From Pseudomonadales bacterium (GTDB taxonomy: Bacteria; Pseudomonadota; Gammaproteobacteria; Pseudomonadales; Azotimanducaceae): a stretch of DNA of 64,000 nucleotides. Position numbers and translations under genes: made by a program. The DNA lies in NCBI GenBank assembly GCA_029251375.1, contig JAQXDL010000022.1, positions 248,001-312,000 on the forward strand, written 5' to 3'. This document shows positions 30,444-43,407 of the stretch, piece after piece. Under the pieces are notes generated by a model that had not been told where the DNA came from, ran no database searches, and saw only the letters and a program-made list of their open reading frames with translations. Numbering within the stretch: the first letter of the stretch is position 1; the number at the start of each line of letters is the position of its first letter.

Positions 30444-32657
30444 TTATAGCGGCAACAAGTTCGCATAAGAAAGCATCAACCATTTGCTTCCCTCAGAGTC
30501 GAAGTTAACCTGAACTCGGGCCTGCTTGCCCTCACCCTCATAATTGAGGATTACACCTTCGCCAAATTTACTATGGGCGATACGCTGCCCTAGCTTAAGG
30601 TTTGTTCCCTCGACGTCACCATGCAGCAGTCTGCTACGTTGCACCGGAGCTGTATAAGCGGGTTTAGTGACGACAGTATTTAGGCGTATCTCCTGAATCA
30701 GATCTTTCGGAATTTCGGTAACAAATCGTGAAAGGCGATTATAGGTCTCACTACCGTTTATACGCCGCGACTCGGCGTAAGTAATATAAAGTTGCTTCAT
30801 TGCGCGAGTAATACCGACGTAACAAAGTCTACGCTCTTCTTCTAACCGACCAGGCTCTTCCATCGACATCTGGTGCGGAAACAGTCCGTCTTCTAAACCG
30901 GATAGAAACACCAATGGAAATTCTAGACCTTTAGCACTGTGCAGCGTCATCATTTGGACGCAGTCCTGATGTGGGTCACTCTGACTTTCCCCAGCCTCAA
31001 GCGCAGCGTGCCCCAGAAATTGATCCAGTACAGTTTGCTCTGCGGTGGCATCTTCAACGCCACCATCACCGGTGTCAAAACTATGCACCTCTTCGGGATC
31101 GTAGCTGCGAGCGGCAGTAATCAGCTCTTCCAGGTTTTCCACTCGCGCTTGACCGCGTTCACCTTTTTCGCGCTCGTAGTAAGCTTTCAAACCGGTATGT
31201 TCAATCACAACACTACAAAGCGTTGGCAGATCACTCTCTTCTGTGGCTTTGTCCATTGTTTCAATAAGATCAAGAAAACTTTGGATCGCGTTACTTGCTC
31301 TGCCTTTAAGTGAACCGTCTGATAGCAGTTTTTTTGATGCTTGCCACAGAGAGATATTTTCCGCTCGCGCCACATTTCTGATCATTGCAACGGACTTGTC
31401 ACCAATGCCACGGGTCGGCGTGTTCACTACTCGTTCAAAGGATGCATCGGCATCTCGAAAACTGATCAGCCTCATATAGGCCAGTGCATTTCGAATCTCA
31501 GCACGTTCGAAGAATCGTTGTCCTCCGTAGATCCTATAGGGAACTTGAGAGCGCAATAAGGCTTCTTCCAAGACGCGAGATTGAGCATTTGAGCGATACA
31601 GTATGGCCGCTTCCTTATAGGGATTACCTTGGTTGGACCAGTCTTTGATGCGCGAAACAATGTAACGCGCCTCATCAATTTCGTTAAACCCGGCATACAA
31701 ACTTATCGGCTCGCCATTACCTCGATCCGTCCACAGATTCTTACCAAGACGTCCTGGGTTTTGATCTATTAGCGCATTTGCCGCGTTTAGAATTGTGCTC
31801 GTCGATCGATAGTTCTGCTCGAGCTTTATCGTTTCACTGTTAGGAAAATCCGTCGTGAACTTTTGAATATTCTCGATTTTTGCGCCACGCCAACCATAGA
31901 TTGACTGGTCGTCATCACCGACGACTAGAATATTATCTCTACCTCCGGCCAACACGCGAATCCATGCGTACTGAATTGTATTAGTGTCCTGAAACTCATC
32001 AACTAATAGATGTTGGAACCGACGCTGATAGTGAGCAAGCAGCTCTGGATTGTTTAACCAAAGTTCATGCGCTCGAAGCAGTAACTCTGCGAAATCGACC
32101 ATGCCGCCACGCTGGCAAGCATCCTCGTAGGCACGATAGATTTCCAGGTGCGTCTTTAAATAGAGGTCACCAAAATCTTCTATATTGTGTGGACGTAGCC
32201 CCTCATCTTTTTGGCCATTGATAAAGTAGACAGCCTGACGCGCCGGCCATTTCTTTTCATCTAGATCAAGATTAGCAATAATGCGTTTAACTAAGCGCAA
32301 CTGATCATCGCCATCAAGGATTTGAAAGTTCTGCGGTAGCTTGGCTTCCTGCCAATGTGCACGTAACAGCCGATGCGCGATTCCATGAAAAGTGCCAACC
32401 CACATGCCGCGCACTGGCATCTCAAGTAGAGATTCTATTCTAGAACGCATCTCCGCTGCCGCTTTATTCGTGAAAGTGACAGCCAGAACACTGTAAGGAG
32501 ACGCATCCTCCGTTTGAATTAACCAAGCGATTCTATTGGTTAACACCCGAGTTTTACCACTGCCAGCACCGGCTAGAATAAGGTAACTACCTAAAGGTGC
32601 AGTAACAGCGTGACGTTGGGGGTCGTTCAGCCCGTCGAGAATATGAGAAACGTCCAT
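30444..32657 (-). CDS. uvrD: DNA helicase II, UvrD
   Basis: UvrD is the SF1 helicase that releases UvrC and the excised oligonucleotide in nucleotide excision repair and acts in mismatch repair. The 737-residue protein has LILAGAGSGKTRVLTNR (Walker A), DEFQDTN, VGDDDQSIYGWRGA, LEQNYRS and MTLHSAKGLEFPLVF, all SF1A motifs in order. The C-terminus has the Tudor-like RNA-polymerase-contact region (LGQRIAHSKFGEGVI). Its start abuts the glmS stop, so the two are likely co-transcribed. uvrD is not next to glmS in E. coli. Confidence 0.96.
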   Translation of the reverse strand: MDVSHILDGLNDPQRHAVTAPLGSYLILAGAGSGKTRVLTNRIAWLIQTEDASPYSVLAVTFTNKAAAEMRSRIESLLEMPVRGMWVGTFHGIAHRLLRAHWQEAKLPQNFQILDGDDQLRLVKRIIANLDLDEKKWPARQAVYFINGQKDEGLRPHNIEDFGDLYLKTHLEIYRAYEDACQRGGMVDFAELLLRAHELWLNNPELLAHYQRRFQHLLVDEFQDTNTIQYAWIRVLAGGRDNILVVGDDDQSIYGWRGAKIENIQKFTTDFPNSETIKLEQNYRSTSTILNAANALIDQNPGRLGKNLWTDRGNGEPISLYAGFNEIDEARYIVSRIKDWSNQGNPYKEAAILYRSNAQSRVLEEALLRSQVPYRIYGGQRFFERAEIRNALAYMRLISFRDADASFERVVNTPTRGIGDKSVAMIRNVARAENISLWQASKKLLSDGSLKGRASNAIQSFLDLIETMDKATEESDLPTLCSVVIEHTGLKAYYEREKGERGQARVENLEELITAARSYDPEEVHSFDTGDGGVEDATAEQTVLDQFLGHAALEAGESQSDPHQDCVQMMTLHSAKGLEFPLVFLSGLEDGLFPHQMSMEEPGRLEEERRLCYVGITRAMKQLYITYAESRRINGSETYNRLSRFVTEIPKDLIQEIRLNTVVTKPAYTAPVQRSRLLHGDVEGTNLKLGQRIAHSKFGEGVILNYEGEGKQARVQVNFDSEGSKWLMLSYANLLPL

Positions 32658-34484
32658 TTATTCTACCGTTACAGACTTAGCGAGATTTCGGGGTTGATCA
32701 ACATCGGTACCCTTAAGAACTGCGACGTGATACGAGAGTAACTGCATAGGTATTGTATAAAGAATAGGCGATACACTGGGATGACAATCAGGCATGAGCA
32801 CGAGATCATGTGCGTCAATCTCTTGTGATTTGTCTTCATCGCCAAATACCAGCAACTGCCCGCCTCTTGCTTTCACTTCCTGCAGATTTGATTTCACTTT
32901 ATCAAGTAGATCATCGCTTGGCGCAACTGCAACAACCGGCATGTCCTCATCAACTAAAGCCAGCGGACCGTGCTTGAGCTCACCTGCGGGATAACCCTCG
33001 GCATGAATATATGAGATTTCTTTAAGTTTTAAAGCGCCCTCCATTGCAACCGGATAATGGGTTCCACGACCCAAGAAAAGTGCATGATGCTTCTCCACAA
33101 AACGTTCGGCTAGTCGAGCGATCTCCGGGTCTTTTCTCAGTGCAGCCTCTATCAAAGCTGGAACCCCCTGCAGCGCGGCCGTTAGTTCTTTCGCAGTATT
33201 TCCATCAAGCCCACTAAATTTACCAATCGCCAATACCAACAATAAGAGATCGGCTAACTGCGTCGTAAAAGCCTTAGTTGATGCCACGCAGATTTCGGGG
33301 CCCGCCTTGATGAGTAGACTATAGTCGGACTCACGCATTAAGGAACTATTAGGTACATTACATAGGCACAAGCTTGCGACATAACGTCCCTTTGCTTCTC
33401 TCAAAGCAGCGAGTGTATCGGCGGTTTCACCCGACTGCGAAATGGTTACTAGTAGGGTATTTTTCGGTACCGCGACTGTTCGGTAACGAAATTCGCTTGC
33501 GATCTCGACCTGGCAAGGAAGTCCCGCATACTCTTCAAACCAATATTTAGCGATTAGACCCGTGTAGAAACTGCTACCACATGCAACAATATGTACCGCC
33601 TCGGTCTTGGCAAAACATTCATCTGCACCTACACCAAAAATGTTAGGTAAGACGTGATCACTGCTAATCCTACCTTCCAGAGTTGCCCGAATAGCGTCGG
33701 GCTGCTCGTTAATTTCTTTGATCATATAATGACGATATTGACCCTTGTCGGACGCATCATTGTCACGGTCCAGTTTAATAGCACGATCCATAACGGATAA
33801 GCTGTTAACACCATAGATTAAGATTTCGTCACAGGTTACGTCGACCAACTCACCTTCTTCTAGGAATATAAACCGGTCAGTGACAGGCCGCAGTGCTTGG
33901 GGGTCTGAAGCAATGAAGTTTTCGCCAAAACCTAACCCGACGACTAGTGGACTGCCCACTCGTGCCGCGACGATTCGATCAGGGTAGTCTTTATGTAGCA
34001 CAGCGATGGCATAGGCACCTTGTAGTTCTGACAGCGCGAGTTTAAAACCTTCAAGTAAGTTGTCTTGTTCTTTTACTTTCTGATCAACAAGGTGCGCAAC
34101 AACTTCTGTATCTGTCTCAGATTCAAAGTTATAACCTGCTTCTTTAAGTTTTAGCCGAAGCTCCGAGTGATTTTCAATTATGCCATTATGAACAACTGCA
34201 ACCGATGATCCAGACGTATGTGGATGAGCGTTTTGCTGCGTCGGTTTACCATGTGTCGCCCAGCGCGTATGCGCAATACCAACAACACCATTAAGTCCGG
34301 TCTCGGCTTGAGCTGATTTTAGTTCTCGAACTTTTCCGACCCGACGTAACCTTCGCATCTCGCCCGTCGCATCAAGTACAGCAAACCCTGCTGAATCATA
34401 GCCTCGGTACTCCAGTCTCTGTAGACCTTCGAGTAAAATGCTGCCAACCGGACGGTGCGTTATCGCGCCAACAATGCCACACAT
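32658..34484 (-). CDS. glmS: Glutamine-fructose-6-phosphate aminotransferase
   Basis: GlmS makes glucosamine 6-phosphate from fructose 6-phosphate and glutamine, the entry to peptidoglycan and LPS amino sugars. In the 608 residues the N-terminal glutaminase starts CGIVGAI with the nucleophile Cys2. LEYRGYDSAGFA and THGKPTQQNAHPH follow. Two SIS domains carry SQSGETADTLAAL and STKAFTTQ, and the C-terminus is LAKSVTVE. It starts right after glmU, so both steps to UDP-GlcNAc are co-encoded. No room for a glmS ribozyme leader exists. Confidence 0.98.
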   Translation of the reverse strand: MCGIVGAITHRPVGSILLEGLQRLEYRGYDSAGFAVLDATGEMRRLRRVGKVRELKSAQAETGLNGVVGIAHTRWATHGKPTQQNAHPHTSGSSVAVVHNGIIENHSELRLKLKEAGYNFESETDTEVVAHLVDQKVKEQDNLLEGFKLALSELQGAYAIAVLHKDYPDRIVAARVGSPLVVGLGFGENFIASDPQALRPVTDRFIFLEEGELVDVTCDEILIYGVNSLSVMDRAIKLDRDNDASDKGQYRHYMIKEINEQPDAIRATLEGRISSDHVLPNIFGVGADECFAKTEAVHIVACGSSFYTGLIAKYWFEEYAGLPCQVEIASEFRYRTVAVPKNTLLVTISQSGETADTLAALREAKGRYVASLCLCNVPNSSLMRESDYSLLIKAGPEICVASTKAFTTQLADLLLLVLAIGKFSGLDGNTAKELTAALQGVPALIEAALRKDPEIARLAERFVEKHHALFLGRGTHYPVAMEGALKLKEISYIHAEGYPAGELKHGPLALVDEDMPVVAVAPSDDLLDKVKSNLQEVKARGGQLLVFGDEDKSQEIDAHDLVLMPDCHPSVSPILYTIPMQLLSYHVAVLKGTDVDQPRNLAKSVTVE

Positions 34485-35870
34485 CTATTTGCTCCTCGGT
34501 CCTTTCCAATTGGACAGATTTTTCTGTCGACCTCGGCCTATCGCCAAAGTATCAGCGTCAATTTTTTTCGTTATAGTCGATCCCGCCGCAATAGTAGACC
34601 CCTCTCCAACAAAGACTGGAGCAACTAACGCAGTATTAGAGCCGACAAACACATCGTCCTGTATTTCAGTGATATGTTTGTTAACCCCGTCGTAATTACA
34701 GGTAATTGTTCCAGCGCCAATATTGACGCCAGCGCCTATAAGGGCATCACCTAAGTACGATAAGTGACTCGCCTTAGAGCCTTTACCCATCGATGTTTTC
34801 TTTACTTCGACAAAGTTACCAATAGCGACATCTTCACCAAGTTGAGCACCCGGTCGCAACCGCACGAACGGTCCAACACTACAGCCGGCTTCGAGTGAGG
34901 CGCCCTCAATTATACTGTTAGGTTTAACTTCGACATTATCACCAATTGTGCTGTCGATGATTTTGCAGTTCGCACCAACTCGAACGTTTGAGCCGAGTGA
35001 CACAGCGCCCTCAAAAATACAGTTTATATCGATTGTAGAATCTGCCCCTACACTCAGGTCACCACGGACATCAATCCTGTTAGGATCCATGAGATGAACA
35101 CCTTGCTGCATAAGATTTTGAGCGATGCTACTTTGATAATGACGTTCAAGTTGGGATAGCTGAGTAAAATCGTTAACGCCCTGAACTTCCATAGCGTCCG
35201 TTGCGATAATGCCCTTAACTATATCGCCGTCCAAATTCGCCATTTTTACAATGTCGGTAAGCAGCAGCTCTCCTTGAGAGTTCTCCGGCGTAATCCTTTC
35301 AAGCCAACCCGTCAGTTTTTTAACATCGGCGATCATGACCCCGGTGTTGATTTCGGTAATTTGTTGTTGCTCAGGGCTTGCGTCTTTCTCTTCAACAATC
35401 TCAATAATCTGGTCTTGCGTACGGATGATACGACCATAGTTAAATGGATTAGTTTGAACGACCGTGAGTACAGCTAAGTCACATTCACATTCAAGCATCT
35501 CGGCAATCGTTGAGGGTTTCAGTAACGGTGCATCGCCAAGTAATATAAGGACACGGTTAGACTCTTCAAAATATGGGAGAGCTTGCATAACAGCATGCCC
35601 AGTGCCGTTTTGTTCAAGCTGAGGGACAAAATTGACCTGTTCATGTTGAAAAGCATGTTTTACTTCTTCAGCGCCATTACCGACGACAACGTGAACCTTA
35701 TTAACATTAAGGGACTGTACCGTCGAAACAAGGTGTTGGAGCATAGGCCGGCCCGCTATCGGATGCAGCACTTTAGGTTTACTAGACTTCATGCGGGTAC
35801 CTTTACCCGCAGCAAGTATGCATACCTCAACTTTCTTATTCGTGTTTTCAGCGTTATTCATGGACACCAT
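34485..35870 (-). CDS. glmU: Bifunctional GlcNAc-1-P uridyltransferase/GlcN-1-P acetyltransferase
   Basis: GlmU acetylates glucosamine 1-phosphate and then couples it to UTP, giving UDP-GlcNAc. The 461-residue protein has the N-terminal nucleotidyltransferase motif LAAGKGTRMKSSKPKVLHP and a C-terminal left-handed beta-helix made of hexapeptide repeats, with FVEVKKTSMGKGSKASHL and ITCNYDGVNKH in the acetyltransferase site. The ATG at 35870 has AGG 7 bp upstream; a second ATG at 35861 is possible. The 200 bp between it and atpC hold the ATP operon terminator and presumably the glmU promoter. Confidence 0.97.
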   Translation of the reverse strand: MVSMNNAENTNKKVEVCILAAGKGTRMKSSKPKVLHPIAGRPMLQHLVSTVQSLNVNKVHVVVGNGAEEVKHAFQHEQVNFVPQLEQNGTGHAVMQALPYFEESNRVLILLGDAPLLKPSTIAEMLECECDLAVLTVVQTNPFNYGRIIRTQDQIIEIVEEKDASPEQQQITEINTGVMIADVKKLTGWLERITPENSQGELLLTDIVKMANLDGDIVKGIIATDAMEVQGVNDFTQLSQLERHYQSSIAQNLMQQGVHLMDPNRIDVRGDLSVGADSTIDINCIFEGAVSLGSNVRVGANCKIIDSTIGDNVEVKPNSIIEGASLEAGCSVGPFVRLRPGAQLGEDVAIGNFVEVKKTSMGKGSKASHLSYLGDALIGAGVNIGAGTITCNYDGVNKHITEIQDDVFVGSNTALVAPVFVGEGSTIAAGSTITKKIDADTLAIGRGRQKNLSNWKGPRSK

Positions 35871-35999
35871 TTTAACCTGCTGTTTGGTTGATAAGATACG
35901 ACCGGTTTGTCAATTTGATGACACTGTTGTTTGATAGACACCTGTTGATCACTACTAGGTACGATTAGCTTACCAGCGTTAGTTGAGCAATTTACGGGC

Positions 36000-36026
36000 A
36001 AAAAAAAGGTAGCTTACGCTACCTTT
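36000..36026 (-). terminator. Rho-independent terminator of the ATP synthase operon
   Basis: Read on the minus strand, AAAGGTAGC-GTAA-GCTACCTTT is a perfect 9 bp stem with a 4-base loop, ending in a run of T. It lies about 45 bp after the atpC stop codon. It is well placed to end the nine-gene operon before glmU. Confidence 0.92.
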
Positions 36027-36070
36027 AAATTCGTTCGCTAATTGGCGAATTTGATCCTGTCTAAGCTGCT

Positions 36071-36484
36071 CTACTTCCGATACTTTCGAATCGTTCGTAA
36101 CATTGCAGCCGTTTCCTGAATATCAGCTTGGACACGACCGAAATCGATATCTGAACGATTATCAGCAAGCTCTTGTTCAGCTTTATCTGATGCGGCCTGA
36201 GCAGCAGCTTCATCTAGATCATCAGCTCGCAACGCGGTATCGGCGAGAACGGTGATAGATGTTTGTTGCACTTCGATATAACCACCTGAGGCAAAGAATA
36301 TTTCTTCTTCGCCGCCTTCGAGCTTCAACCGAATCGGACCTGGCTTAACACCTGTCAACAAAGGCGTATGGCCTGGATAAAATCCCAGTTCGCCAATCGT
36401 GCCAGACGCAACTACCATCTCCACTTGACCAGAGAAAATCTCTTTCTCTGCGCTAACAATACTGCAATGTACCGTCGCCGCCAT
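36071..36484 (-). CDS. atpC: ATP synthase F1 subunit epsilon
   Basis: Epsilon is in the rotor stalk and inhibits ATP hydrolysis. The 137-residue protein has an N-terminal beta-sandwich (VHCSIVSAEKEIFSGQVEMV, GELGFYPGHTPLLTGVKPG) and a C-terminal helical pair from about residue 90. It is the last gene of the operon, 73 bp after atpD. Confidence 0.97.
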   Translation of the reverse strand: MAATVHCSIVSAEKEIFSGQVEMVVASGTIGELGFYPGHTPLLTGVKPGPIRLKLEGGEEEIFFASGGYIEVQQTSITVLADTALRADDLDEAAAQAASDKAEQELADNRSDIDFGRVQADIQETAAMLRTIRKYRK

Positions 36485-36557
36485 TTTCCTACATACCTCT
36501 TAACAGGTGTGCATTTTTAGCACACCAACGTGTTTCTTTGGGACATAAACACTCTAT

Positions 36558-37946
<1,389 letters not shown>

Positions 37947-37984
37947 TTAAACTTAAACTTTAATGTATGACGTTTTGGCGGTGT

Positions 37985-38845
37985 TTAAACTGCCGCTGCA
38001 CCACTTACAATTTCTGATAATTCTTGTGTGATCGCTGCCTGCCGTGCGTTATTCATAACAAGCTCCAGTTCATCAACTAAATCACCGGCGTTGTCCGTCG
38101 CACTCTTCATCGCAATCATCTTTGCTGCTTGTTCACAGGCTACATTTTCTACAACCGCTTGATAAACCTGAGATTCAAGATAGCGAGTCACGAGGCCTTC
38201 AATGAGCTGTCTTGCATCGGGCTCATAGATGTAATCCCAACGGGCCCTTTCTGCGCCTTCGTCTTCTGCATCTAAAGGTACCAACTGCTTAATAGTCGGC
38301 TTTTGAGTCATCGTGTTAACAAACACATTATTCGATAGAAATATCTTATCGATATTGCCTTGCTCAAATGAATCCAGCATCACTTTAATACTGCCTATAA
38401 GGTCGCTCATTTGCGGGTTTTCACTAACATGACTACTTGCCGCGACAACATTACCGCCATAGCTCTTAAAGAACTGCGCGCCTTTGTTACCTATAAGACA
38501 CAAATCGATCTCTATACCGTCATCGACCCAATTCTTAATATCCTTAACCGTCGCCTTCAGCAGGTTGATGTTCAAACCACCACAAAGGCCTTTGTCAGTA
38601 GTCACAACGATATAACCGATGCGCTTTACTTCTCGTTCAATCATGAACTGGTGACGATATTCAGGCGAGGCCATAGCAACATGACTGATCACAGTTCTAA
38701 TGTGATCAGAATAAGGGCGACCTTTCGACATGCGCTCTTGCGCCTTACGCATTTTACTCGCAGCAACCATTTCCATTGCGCTAGTAATTTTTTGCGTATT
38801 CTTAATACTGCCTATTTGCTTTCTGAGTTCTTTGGCATTCGCCAT
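37985..38845 (-). CDS. atpG: ATP synthase F1 subunit gamma
   Basis: Gamma is the central rotor shaft of F1. The 286-residue protein starts [20 protein letters not shown], the conserved N-terminal helix, and ends with [20 protein letters not shown], the conserved C-terminal helix. It lies between atpA and atpD as in all bacteria. Confidence 0.98.
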   Translation of the reverse strand: MANAKELRKQIGSIKNTQKITSAMEMVAASKMRKAQERMSKGRPYSDHIRTVISHVAMASPEYRHQFMIEREVKRIGYIVVTTDKGLCGGLNINLLKATVKDIKNWVDDGIEIDLCLIGNKGAQFFKSYGGNVVAASSHVSENPQMSDLIGSIKVMLDSFEQGNIDKIFLSNNVFVNTMTQKPTIKQLVPLDAEDEGAERARWDYIYEPDARQLIEGLVTRYLESQVYQAVVENVACEQAAKMIAMKSATDNAGDLVDELELVMNNARQAAITQELSEIVSGAAAV

Positions 38846-38863
38846 AGTATTCTCGTTACCCTC

Positions 38864-40408
38864 TTACCAAGTCTGCGTTGACTTGAATGTATCCAAAGCC
38901 TTCTGCATTGCTTCAATAACTTCTGGTGTATAGGCGCCGTTTGTATTTACGTCGTCCATAAATCCAGCGTGTTCGGCGTTCATGTAAGAGATAAGTGCTG
39001 ATTCGAAGTCCAGTACTTTGCTTACTTCAACATCCTGCAAATAGCCTTCGTTCGCCGCAAATAAAACTATGCCCATTTCGGCAACGCTCATAGGCGCGTA
39101 TTGCTTCTGCTTCATCAGTTCGTTAATACGTTCACCGTGCTCTAGCTGACGACGAGTCGCATCATCAAGGTCAGATGCAAACTGGGAGAAGGCTGCTAAT
39201 TCACGATACTGGGCTAAGGCTAGCTTAATACCACCAGAAATCTTCGACATGAATTTAACCTGCGCATCACCACCCACTCGAGATACTGAAATACCAGGAT
39301 TCATCGCGGGTCGTTCACCTGCATTGAATTTGTCTGATTCTAAGAAAATCTGTCCATCAGTAATCGAGATCACGTTTGTTGGTACGAAAGCAGATACGTC
39401 ACCAGCCTGAGTCTCAATAATTGGCAAAGCAGTTAACGAACCCGTCTTACCTTTAACAGCGCCGTTGGTTTCTGCTTCGACGTAATCTTCGTTTACCCGT
39501 GCTGCGCGTTCAAGCAATCGAGAGTGAAGATAGAAAACATCACCTGGGTAGGCTTCACGACCTGGTGGGCGTCTAAGCAGCAAGGAGATTTGTCGATACG
39601 CCCACGCTTGTTTTGTAAGGTCATCATAAATGATTAGTGCATCTTCACCTGAGTCTCGGAAGTATTCGCCCATTGCGCAACCTGAGTAAGGAGCAATGTA
39701 CTGCATAGGCGCTGGATCAGCAGCACCAGCGACAACAACAATGGTGTTTTCCATCGCGCCGTGTTCTTCAAGCGTTCGTACAACGTTTGCAACAGAAGAG
39801 AACTTCTGCCCGATCGCAACGTAGACGCATTTAATTCCAGACTTCTGCTGGTTAATAATCGCGTCAATTGCGATTGCAGTCTTACCTGTTTGGCGGTCAC
39901 CAATGATCAATTCTCGCTGACCTCGGCCGACTGGAATCATGGAATCAATACATTTGAGTCCTGTTTGCACGGGCTCGTTTACATGCTTTCGAGCAATTAC
40001 ACCCGGTGCCACTTTCTCTACCGGAGAAGTTGAGCTAGCGTTAATCGCGCCTTTACCGTCGATTGGGTTACCCAATGCGTCGACAACACGTCCTAACATT
40101 TCGTTACCCGTAGGTACTTCAAGAATTCGGCCAGTACATTTAGCAGTCTGACCTTCTCGCAAAGACTTGTAGTCGCCTAGAACAACGGCGCCAACAGAGT
40201 CTCGTTCAAGGTTGAGTGCAAATCCGAAGAGGTTTCCTTCAAATTCGATCATCTCGCCGTTTTGAACATCAGCTAAGCCATGAATACGAACGATACCGTC
40301 AGATACACTGACGATCGTACCTTCATTTCTCGCTTCAGAAGAGACATCAAGCTTCTCAATACGTTGCTTGATAATCTCACTAATTTCGGAAGGGTTCAGT
40401 TGTTGCAT
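38864..40408 (-). CDS. atpA: ATP synthase F1 subunit alpha
   Basis: Alpha holds the non-catalytic nucleotide sites. The 514-residue protein starts [19 protein letters not shown]. It has the P-loop [15 protein letters not shown] and [10 protein letters not shown] near the subunit interface, with the arginine finger that completes the catalytic site of beta. It starts 27 bp after the atpH stop. Confidence 0.98.
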   Translation of the reverse strand: MQQLNPSEISEIIKQRIEKLDVSSEARNEGTIVSVSDGIVRIHGLADVQNGEMIEFEGNLFGFALNLERDSVGAVVLGDYKSLREGQTAKCTGRILEVPTGNEMLGRVVDALGNPIDGKGAINASSTSPVEKVAPGVIARKHVNEPVQTGLKCIDSMIPVGRGQRELIIGDRQTGKTAIAIDAIINQQKSGIKCVYVAIGQKFSSVANVVRTLEEHGAMENTIVVVAGAADPAPMQYIAPYSGCAMGEYFRDSGEDALIIYDDLTKQAWAYRQISLLLRRPPGREAYPGDVFYLHSRLLERAARVNEDYVEAETNGAVKGKTGSLTALPIIETQAGDVSAFVPTNVISITDGQIFLESDKFNAGERPAMNPGISVSRVGGDAQVKFMSKISGGIKLALAQYRELAAFSQFASDLDDATRRQLEHGERINELMKQKQYAPMSVAEMGIVLFAANEGYLQDVEVSKVLDFESALISYMNAEHAGFMDDVNTNGAYTPEVIEAMQKALDTFKSTQTW

Positions 40409-40435
40409 TTTCCGTTCCTCAAGGAATGGTTAAAT

Positions 40436-40978
40436 TTAATTAAGTACCTGTGACAGTTTTTCAATTTTGCCGCGAACAGAGTTATCAATAACGGTATCTT
40501 CTGTTCGGATAATCACGCCACCTATAAGTGATTGATCGACTGTCGTTGAGAGATTCACCTCTCTTTGAAGCTTCTGTTTCAGCGCATCGCTCAACTGCTG
40601 TTGAGCAGTAGCATCAACCTCGTATGCACTGGTAACTTCTACTTCAATTGTTTTCTCGTGATTCGCTTTCTGCAGTTCGTAAAGTTCAGCAATGACAGGT
40701 AGCAAGGATATGCGATTGTACTTAGCTAGCACATGGACGAAATTGCACCCTGTATCCGATAGCTCTTCACCCATGACTTGTATCACTAAAGATGCTTCGT
40801 CTTCGGTGGTGAGTTTTGGATTATCAAGTGCAACCTTCACCAGGTTCTGTTGGACAGTCGCAGCTAACAAGCCAAGCATTGTTGACCAGTTCGAGAGACC
40901 TGATGCTTCGCCTAACGCCTGAGCAAAAGCGGCTCTCGCGTATGGTCTTGCTACCGTTGTTAATTCTGCTTCTGCCAT
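40436..40978 (-). CDS. atpH: ATP synthase F1 subunit delta
   Basis: Delta links the peripheral stalk to the top of F1. The 180-residue protein begins TVARPYARAAFAQAL, typical of delta, and has LIGGVIIRTEDTVIDNSVRGKIEKL at the C-terminus. It lies between atpF and atpA, 85 bp after atpF. Confidence 0.97.
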   Translation of the reverse strand: MAEAELTTVARPYARAAFAQALGEASGLSNWSTMLGLLAATVQQNLVKVALDNPKLTTEDEASLVIQVMGEELSDTGCNFVHVLAKYNRISLLPVIAELYELQKANHEKTIEVEVTSAYEVDATAQQQLSDALKQKLQREVNLSTTVDQSLIGGVIIRTEDTVIDNSVRGKIEKLSQVLN

Positions 40979-41063
40979 TGTTTACCTTCTAACCCACTTT
41001 TTTGCCACATCTATCATTGATGCCGTTAACAAGCGGGTAACTACCAAACTTGTAATATCAAAC

Positions 41064-41534
41064 CTACAATCGTGCAGCGATCTTTTGCAGCATTTCCTCG
41101 TGAGCCTGTTTATCAACACTGCTTTCTAAGATTTTCTCAGCACCTTCAATTGCAAGCGTACTGACTTGCGAGCGAAGAGATTCTCTCGCTTGATTGATTT
41201 CCTGATCGATCTCCGCCTGAGCACCAACCTTAATTCGGTCAGCCTCTTCTTGCGCGACAGTTTTTGCTTCTTCAACAATCTGGTTAGCTCTGTTTCGCGC
41301 TTGGGCAATCAATTCTGCTGATTGCTTCTTTGCGTCATCAAGCTCAGATTCTGCTGCACTATTTGCTTCTTCAAGTTGCTTCTCTGCAGCGGCTGCTTTT
41401 TCAAGCCCCTCCGCTAACGCCGCTTGTCGTTCACGCAGGATCTGCGTGAGTGGCGGCCAGACAAACTTCATGCAGAACAGGACAAACAGCACAAAAGAAA
41501 TAAGCTGGCCTAGCATGGTTAGATTAATTGTCAC
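41064..41534 (-). CDS. atpF: ATP synthase F0 subunit b
   Basis: Subunit b is the peripheral-stalk dimer. The 156-residue protein has one N-terminal membrane helix ([20 protein letters not shown], with PPLTQIL after it) and a long alanine/glutamate-rich coiled coil. This matches the family in length and layout. Confidence 0.97.
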   Translation of the reverse strand: MTINLTMLGQLISFVLFVLFCMKFVWPPLTQILRERQAALAEGLEKAAAAEKQLEEANSAAESELDDAKKQSAELIAQARNRANQIVEEAKTVAQEEADRIKVGAQAEIDQEINQARESLRSQVSTLAIEGAEKILESSVDKQAHEEMLQKIAARL

Positions 41535-41571
41535 ACTTCACCTCTAAAATTGGGAAATGATGGCTTGCGAA

Positions 41572-41802
<231 letters not shown>

Positions 41803-41851
41803 TTACTCCTAATGTTGCTCGTCAAAATTAATTTACAAAAAGTTATCTAAA

Positions 41852-42700
<849 letters not shown>

Positions 42701-42781
42701 TTAAACTCTATTAGTCATTATTAATATTGGTTCTAGATACCATGTAGGCTCACTAGAAAACCTAGGTCTTTTTCCTCAACT

Positions 42782-43132
42782 CTAATCGAGCTTAGATTGA
42801 CCCGCCTGTTCACTGTGTTGCTTAGCGTTCTGTGCATCGCTAGACAATTTGTACTTAATTTCTATTAGCGGCATTAATATGTTGCAAAACATACCTATTA
42901 CCAAGCCGCTGAAAAAGAACCCCACACGCAGGGGCTCTAACCAGTAAAAGACCATAACGAACATCACAAATGTCAGTGACAATTTGCCGATCTCGCCTCT
43001 TACCATGTGTTTTAACGCTAAACCCGGCTCGGACTCCGGACGGTTAACGCGCCAAACCATAAAAAGACTTGGCAAAACGCAGGTCAATCCGCCAAACAAA
43101 AACGAATATGCCGCTTCCCAACTAACAACCAA
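42782..43132 (-). CDS. atpI: ATP synthase protein I
   Basis: AtpI helps to assemble the c-ring. From TTG 43132 the product is 116 residues (VVSWEAAYSFLFGGLTCVLPSLFMVWRV at the N-terminus). This lacks part of the first membrane helix of other AtpI proteins. The same frame continues upstream to 43207 and reads IRIKSPIYRIVLAQFVGTVLLAAF, which fits the missing helix, but it has no ATG, GTG or TTG. An ATC at 43207 has AAGG 6 bp upstream. I kept the canonical start here and describe the extension separately. Confidence 0.8.
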   Translation of the reverse strand: MVVSWEAAYSFLFGGLTCVLPSLFMVWRVNRPESEPGLALKHMVRGEIGKLSLTFVMFVMVFYWLEPLRVGFFFSGLVIGMFCNILMPLIEIKYKLSSDAQNAKQHSEQAGQSKLD

Positions 43133-43318
43133 GCAAAAGGCTGCGAGCAGAACTGTTCCGACAAATTGCGCTAAAACAATTCGGTAAATTGGACTTTTGA
43201 TGCGGATACTTAACCTTCCACTTCTATCGCTTCCAATCTATGCCGTATTACGAGAAGTAACTGGCCCATCAACTGAAAATATGCTTCGTTGAAAATGCCC
43301 TGTCTGGCTCGGGCGCAG

Positions 43319-43347
43319 AGTATAGAGATTTCAATATGCGGCTTCAA
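43319..43347 (-). promoter_or_regulatory. Sigma-70-type promoter of the ATP synthase operon
   Basis: On the minus strand TTGAAG (43347-43342), a 17 bp spacer and TATACT (43324-43319) match the consensus in four and five of six positions. It lies upstream of atpI, with about 100 bp of leader to the proposed start at 43207 and 187 bp to TTG 43132. Confidence 0.75.
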
Positions 43348-43407
43348 CTTGAACAGTTAGAAAATCGGGTTTTTTTTGGTGTTTTTTGTAAGTTAATGCG
43401 TTTTTTC

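Noticed and set aside
30346-30483. N-terminal extension of the TRAP receptor gene to 30483
   Set aside because: It would overlap the end of uvrD and put 46 residues before a perfect lipoprotein signal peptide that has its own ribosome-binding site.
43360-43400. T-rich stretch after parB as a terminator
   Set aside because: On the minus strand, where parB is transcribed, it is an A-rich stretch without a stem, so it is not a terminator for parB.
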